Assembly (NCBI GenBank): GCA_032768795.1
Contig: CP136490.1
Location: forward strand, 3,906,001-3,970,000
DNA: 64,000 nucleotides
From: Tremella fuciformis
Taxonomy: Eukaryota > Basidiomycota > Tremellomycetes > Tremellales > Tremellaceae
Reading direction: 5' to 3'
This document shows, piece after piece, positions 59,538-64,000 of this stretch. Position 1 is the first letter of the stretch. Each line of letters begins with the position of its first letter. Under the pieces are notes generated by a model. That model did no database searches, was not told the DNA's origin, and was given only the letters and a program-made list of their open reading frames with translations. The position numbers and the translations under genes were made by a program.

Positions 59538-60639
59538 CGGCCCTCAGATGCGGCGCCAGCACCGTACATCATATCTCTGAGGCTCTTTCCCACTATGAAC
59601 ATCCTGCTATGGAGAAAGGTCTATGGGGTCTGGCTCGCGGCTCATCCTGTCCTTGCGGCCTGACGTCGGGTTGTCGGGTTTTACGTACCTGTGGCTATTA
59701 GTGATGACCACCAACGGAGATGGCGCGTTGTCCAGTCGAGGAGGCACACGATTCATGCACTTGCCAAACTGTTTTCAGCTTCTCGGGCGTGTCTTGGTGT
59801 GGTAGAGAAGGCCCAGCATAAACAGTAGTGAGGCAACTCCCCGCATTTGTAGAGAGAGAGAGCGCGTCGCGTCTGCACGACCTCGGCCTCCGTCCTTCGT
59901 GGGGGTTGAGGTCGAAATACTGCGTCAGGCGAGACTTGTGAGTCCAAAATTGGGAAGGGGGAAGGAAAAATCTTTCTCCGAATGTGAGATGAGCTGCCCT
60001 CGATGGAATTTGCGAGGAATGGCGGGAAAGAACAAGGGGAAATCTGCGAGCTTGGCAATCAGCTCGCCAAAACTTGCATAGAGAGGCTCCAGCCCACCCT
60101 CCACAACATTTGAGATGCTCCATCATGCAACAAGGGCAGGGCTGGCACTCCTTTAAAGTCGTGGTCGGTGCAGACCACTCATTGCACATCGGGCTTGGGT
60201 CAGCCTCCTGTGTAAATCGTCTTTGGCGTCACCCGGCCCATAGCTCCGCGGGATAGTGTGCTCACCGCTGTCTTCTCCCAAAAATACAGCGCCTAAAATC
60301 GATATGTTCCACTGGTAATGGAGCGTCTACGAGAACAAGCTGTCAGGCCCCTTAGATGTTTTGGTCTCTCCCGAAACAAGTCAAGCTCGGAGGGGCGAAG
60401 ATGAGGAGGTCCTTATCCGTTCATCCACCACCACGAGAACTGCGATCATCGAGTCATGACGCCTGATCCCTATCAAGGCCTGGATACTCATTTATGTGGT
60501 CTCTGCCGCGGAAACGCTGATCGCTGGTTGGGATTCGCTTGGACGGGGCTTGAAATAGCTCAGGAATGACGTCTTCGTAAACCCCAGAAGGGTTTTTGCG
60601 CTTGGAAATGCCATTTCGAATGCTGTTCTCGGGCAATCA
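59538..60639. other. Gene-free stretch in the orphan region
   Basis: About 1.1 kb. A minus-strand frame (59698-60189) is open but Cys/His-rich and not protein-like in composition. No repeat or RNA gene recognised. Confidence 0.4.
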
Positions 60640-61526
60640 ATGGATACCTCCTGCTTGCCCCACTTTTGCAAAGGCGACGAGCGAGCGGCATCTATAACCT
60701 TGAGCTTGCGACCATTTTCGCCACTCGACCAATCAAAGAATTCAACTGCACACCTCAAAGAGATGCAACCGTCACTTTCTGAGTCTGACACCACTCTGCG
60801 CAACACTACTGCCCCATCTGCATCGGCCAGGGCGACTGAGCGGGATGGCAGCCTGGGCAGTGCTCCTCTGACGCGCTCGACCACTACCCGGGCAAATTCC
60901 GCTCCTGCCGCCAATATAGATGGGAGGCAACCAAGCACTCCGCCCTCGATCATAGTAGGCGGTCCCACGAATTGCCCTGCGCCAGCGTGTGATAGTGACT
61001 ACCAAGCTTTTCTCAAAAAGGCTGCAGAAGCTGAGGGCAAAACCGAGTGGTCAGGCAGCAGCACCGCCACGCACTCGAAGAACAGATCCCGCGACGGGTC
61101 TCCCGTGTCCGGGATGTCGTTCGGGCGGCTTCGAGACAGGCTCTCTCGGCCCTCTTCTCCAGCAAGTCAGGGCTCAAACTCATCATATAACCCCGATAGA
61201 GGGTCGAGCTCGGGAACTCCCGCGCCCCTCATTCGTCGTGGTTCCATCAGAAACGGACTCAGTCGAGTCCGTGAGTGCACATTTCAGCAGGCTTTTCACT
61301 CATCTTCCCCACCGAAGCCGCTTCCTCTCACTGAAGCTGCTCGGGGCGCCCTCGTATGACTCGAAGTGCACGAGATGTTCTTGATCCAGTGCTGATCGCA
61401 GGCACTGCGCTCTCAAACGGGTTGAAGCCTAATCCAGCTCCTGTGTCTCAGAACTTGGGCAATGTGCAAAACTGGCAACTCGGCCCCGGCTCGTCCAATA
61501 TCCCCCATAACCCGCCGCCCCAGTAA
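60640..61526 (+). CDS. Orphan Ser/Thr/Pro-rich protein, gene C of the orphan region
   Basis: ATG 60640 (or ATG 60762) begins a frame that reads DSDYQAFLKKAAEAEGKTEW and SFGRLRDRLSRPSSPASQGS. A GTGAGT donor at 61271 and an acceptor with a good CTGAT branch at 61401 connect to a second exon reading TALSNGLKPNPAPVSQNLGN and QNWQLGPGSSNIPHNPPPQ, ending at TAA 61524-61526. The 131-nt intron is long for this genome but restores an open frame with consistent composition. Without splicing the frame ends at 61359. Product about 250 residues, disordered, function unknown. Confidence 0.4.
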
Positions 61527-62487
61527 TAGCTGTATTTCTGCTAACAACATAGCATCAACAGCCATGTTTTTTTTTCTTCCCGTCGTTGCTTTCTTGTGTA
61601 TAATTTAGACTTACTGCGACATGCATTCACGATTCAAACGTTTTTCCTCCGAATGCGAAACGCACGGTCTGCCATACTGTAAACCCGCCACAACCAGGTC
61701 CGTTCGCCAAGGCAACACGGACGAGTGTACCAATCGGGAATTATGGAGTAGGTTTGTGGGACCATAAATAGGGGCTTCCGAGCCAAGATGAGGTCGAAAA
61801 AATCCGTGCGCATAATCAGAAATGTGGAGTGCAAGGATCGGCCGCAATCCGAACCTGTGAACGCGCGCAAAAGGTTGTTGCTGTCCCGACGTTGTGTAGG
61901 GCGTGTCATGAAGCGAGACCATAAGTTTGTGTCAGGGAATCAGGCTGAGACGTCGGGGGTATATCCCACGGGTGATAGCGGTGTTGAGATTATTCTCACA
62001 AAACCTCCGCAAACAGGCTTGGTATTCGGAAGGGAGCACAGCCTACAGGACTGCATCCAGGTCTTTCCCCTGAGGTAGGGCACAACTCTCAAGCGCGTCT
62101 CAGGCCAAGTGAAAGGCGTCACTGATCAACTTGTGAGCTCTCGAGCTCCCGAACAGGGAGAATACCGACCCAATCAGGGCACGGTCGACCGTCATGAGAA
62201 TGCATGTGACAGAGACTCCCGGCACGCAGGAGGGTCGCGAGTCGCGTCAACTGGCTTCCTCGGCTGTAGAACTGAACGACTCAGTAACAACAGGTGCGAA
62301 GGGTGATAAAGCGGTGGCACATGTAGATCCGGTGTTGCACCAGTGACGACGAGCGTCCTAAGGCGATGTTGAGAAATACCGTAAGTGTCCGCGATGCAAC
62401 ATCCCGGCAATATTTCATGCACGTGTGCATAGATCTGACAAGCATGATTCAGCACGATATAGCAGCCGGTATGTTAAGCCTTTCGCG
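61527..62487. other. Gene-free stretch before BFR1
   Basis: About 960 bp, downstream of both the plus-strand orphan gene C and the minus-strand BFR1. It starts with a run of T near 61566. Frames on both strands are short and unsupported. Confidence 0.4.
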
Positions 62488-64000
62488 TCATGCACTCTCG
62501 TCCTCTTTGATCTCCGAAAGAGCGGAATCCACATGCTTGACCTCATCGTTCGTTTCACCGTCAACTGGAAGCTGCGAGCCGTCCTCCTCCACGATCTCCG
62601 GTCCAGTCGCCGCCCCTGCCACTGCCACAGCTAGATCATGAGCGTCATGTTGCACCAGCATGCCTTCAAGCTCACTGTGCAATGGTTCCTTGACTCCGCC
62701 TGTCTCCGCGGTAGGCTCTGGCTCCGTCGCATCCTCAAGGGCATCGGCATCGTCTGCATCACCCTCGGCCAGGATAGCATTCTTCTTCTGCAGTTTTGCC
62801 ACAAGCTTCTCCACACGCTCAATTTCGGCCTGAGGTATCAGAAAGGTCTGACGCGGCCTCGTCTTCTCATTACTCACTTTTGTCTTGGCTCGAGAATTTG
62901 CCTCGAACCAAGCCTTCTTGGTCTCCAAGTCATCGACGGTCCTCTGCACATCGCTCGAACCACTCGGCGGCGGGATTCCCAGACTCAACAATGCGGTCAG
63001 AAGACTCATTGGCAAGTTGACAGATCCGCTGGCGGTCGTGGCTTCAGCAGGCGTGGCGACACCAGATGCAGGTGCCGAGCCCTTCTTGCCCTTGCCCCTT
63101 TTGCCTTTTGTACTGCCACCGAAGAAACCCTCGAGTTCGTCGTCATCCCCTTTCTTCTTCAAGGTCATGCCCTTGAAATCGCTCTCCACTTGCCGAACCT
63201 CCAAAGGCTTGACTCCCTCGAGGACTGCAGCTCCCTTCCCGCCTGCGTTGGTCGTCGGCACCTCGCCGCCGCCGTATTTGCCCTTGAACCATCCGATCAA
63301 GACCGAGCAATCCTCAATCTCGCTCGCATATGCAGGAAGTTTAGCCTCTTCACGAAGACGGGCAATCTCCTCTTCTCGCTTCACAGCGTCCTCTTTCGCC
63401 TTCTCGGCCTTGTAACGGTCTTGTCGCGCCTGGCGGTCGGCCTGGACTTTGGCGTAGTATTTGTCGTTTTCTTCTCTCCAAATCTGAGCGGATTCTCGTT
63501 TCTTCCCATACAATTCGTCCTACAGCATCAACTAGACTTTCAGAGACACCGGAAGCATGACTGACCATCTTGGCTGAAAGTGCATTTCGTTCATCGAAAA
63601 GTTTGTTCCTCTCCTCATATGCTTTGTTTCCCTCCTCCCGCAGACCGTCCATCTCCTTCTTCAGAGCGTCAAACTGGTCACTGACTTTGCGGGCCTCGGG
63701 ATCGTCCAGCATTTTCCGCAATTCGTCGATTCTAGCCCTATCGGCGGCTATAGCATCATCGACTGAGCCAGACGCCTCCAGTGTCTTTCGAGAACGGCGG
63801 AGGTTCGAGATTTCGGCCAAAGCTTTCTTTTCATCGACAAGCTTCATCTGCCCACTCTCCACCTGAGCGTTGAGGGATCTGGGACTCAGCCGGGTCGTCC
63901 GAGCTCAAAGCCACTGCCACTTTGGCCAGCGAGCCGAAGCGATCGAGACACTCACGCGATCCGCTCGTCCACTTCCGCGACCGACCGGTACGTCTGCTTC
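62488..64000 (-). CDS. BFR1: Bfr1-like polysome/mRNP-associated coiled-coil protein, 5' end outside the window
   Basis: Bfr1 associates with polysomes and ER-bound mRNPs and influences secretion and ploidy in yeast. Reading from the right edge: QTYRSVAEVDERIA, an intron at about 63866-63952, then VESGQMKLVDEKKALAEISN and LRRSRKTLEASGSVDDAIAA. Next comes a long charged coiled coil, a second intron near 63514-63565, DELYGKKRESAQIWREENDK and YYAKVQADRQARQDRY, then EDCSVLIGWFKGKYGG. The C-terminal part has a Lys/Gly patch (STKGKRGKGKKGS), a conserved helical segment (TVDDLETKKAWFEANSRAKT) and an acidic tail to the stop at 62488. The VESGxMKLVDEKKALxEIS motif is diagnostic. The N-terminus lies beyond 64000. 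Confidence 0.9.

Noticed and set aside
60492..60968. Minus-strand ORF opposite orphan gene C
   Set aside because: The plus strand has a consistent two-exon model. The minus translation shows no family and lacks splice logic.

Overview
This window is nuclear DNA of a basidiomycete fungus, most likely a Tremellomycete yeast (Cryptococcus/Kwoniella/Saitozyma-like). The evidence is the gene density, the split genes with many 40-70 nt introns (GT...CTNAY...AG), the GC-rich code, the Ser/Pro-rich disordered protein tails, and the family versions seen: a Tsp2 tetraspanin, Ypk1/Gad8, Ada3, a UBE2H-type Ubc8 and Bfr1. No bacterial operons, CRISPR arrays, rRNA or convincing tRNA genes are visible. Exon ends are hand-inferred from splice motifs and protein-family fit. 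Multi-exon genes are listed as whole spans from start to stop codon.

Layout. 1-0.8 kb: end of a coiled-coil protein gene. 1.0-7.1 kb (minus strand): tetraspanin TSP2, the TORC2-effector kinase YPK1, and SAP18. 7.4-10.4 kb (plus): mitochondrial CDP-DAG synthase TAM41 and the UNC-50 family Golgi protein GMH1. 10.9-14.7 kb (minus): an RRM protein and a complex I B14.7-like subunit. 15.1-19.6 kb (plus): E2 enzyme UBC8, whose first intron appears to be AT-AC, and a single-pass membrane protein. 21.4-24.0 kb: a very large Rab-like GTPase with its G domain split by about 315 residues. 24.5-35.4 kb: PFK1, RRG7, NGG1/ADA3, an NDUFAF8-like protein, ERD1 and NUP57. 36.8-47.0 kb: a paladin-like triple phosphatase, NAF1 and a PNRC-motif protein. 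47.6-54.3 kb: NR2C2AP-like, a mitoribosomal SOD-fold protein, a mucin-like membrane protein, an unknown mitochondrial protein and a Q/P-rich protein. 62.5-64 kb: BFR1, cut by the window edge.

Two stretches break this housekeeping pattern. At 35.4-36.8 kb, between divergent NUP57 and the paladin gene, there is a GC hairpin cluster and a 396-bp MITE-like element. The element has 59-bp terminal inverted repeats, a 9-bp target duplication and a telomere-like 8-bp repeat array in its centre. At 54.4-62.5 kb lies about 8 kb of orphan ORFs with no recognisable domain; some may be diverged copies of one another.

The identified genes are mostly unrelated housekeeping functions, often in divergent pairs sharing 230-460 bp promoters: SAP18/TAM41, complex I/UBC8, PFK1/RRG7, NGG1/CHCH protein, NUP57/paladin, NAF1/PNRC protein, NR2C2AP/mS42. 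Mitochondrial functions are frequent: TAM41, the complex I subunit, RRG7, the NDUFAF8-like protein, the mS42-like protein and the 52.4-53.1 kb protein.
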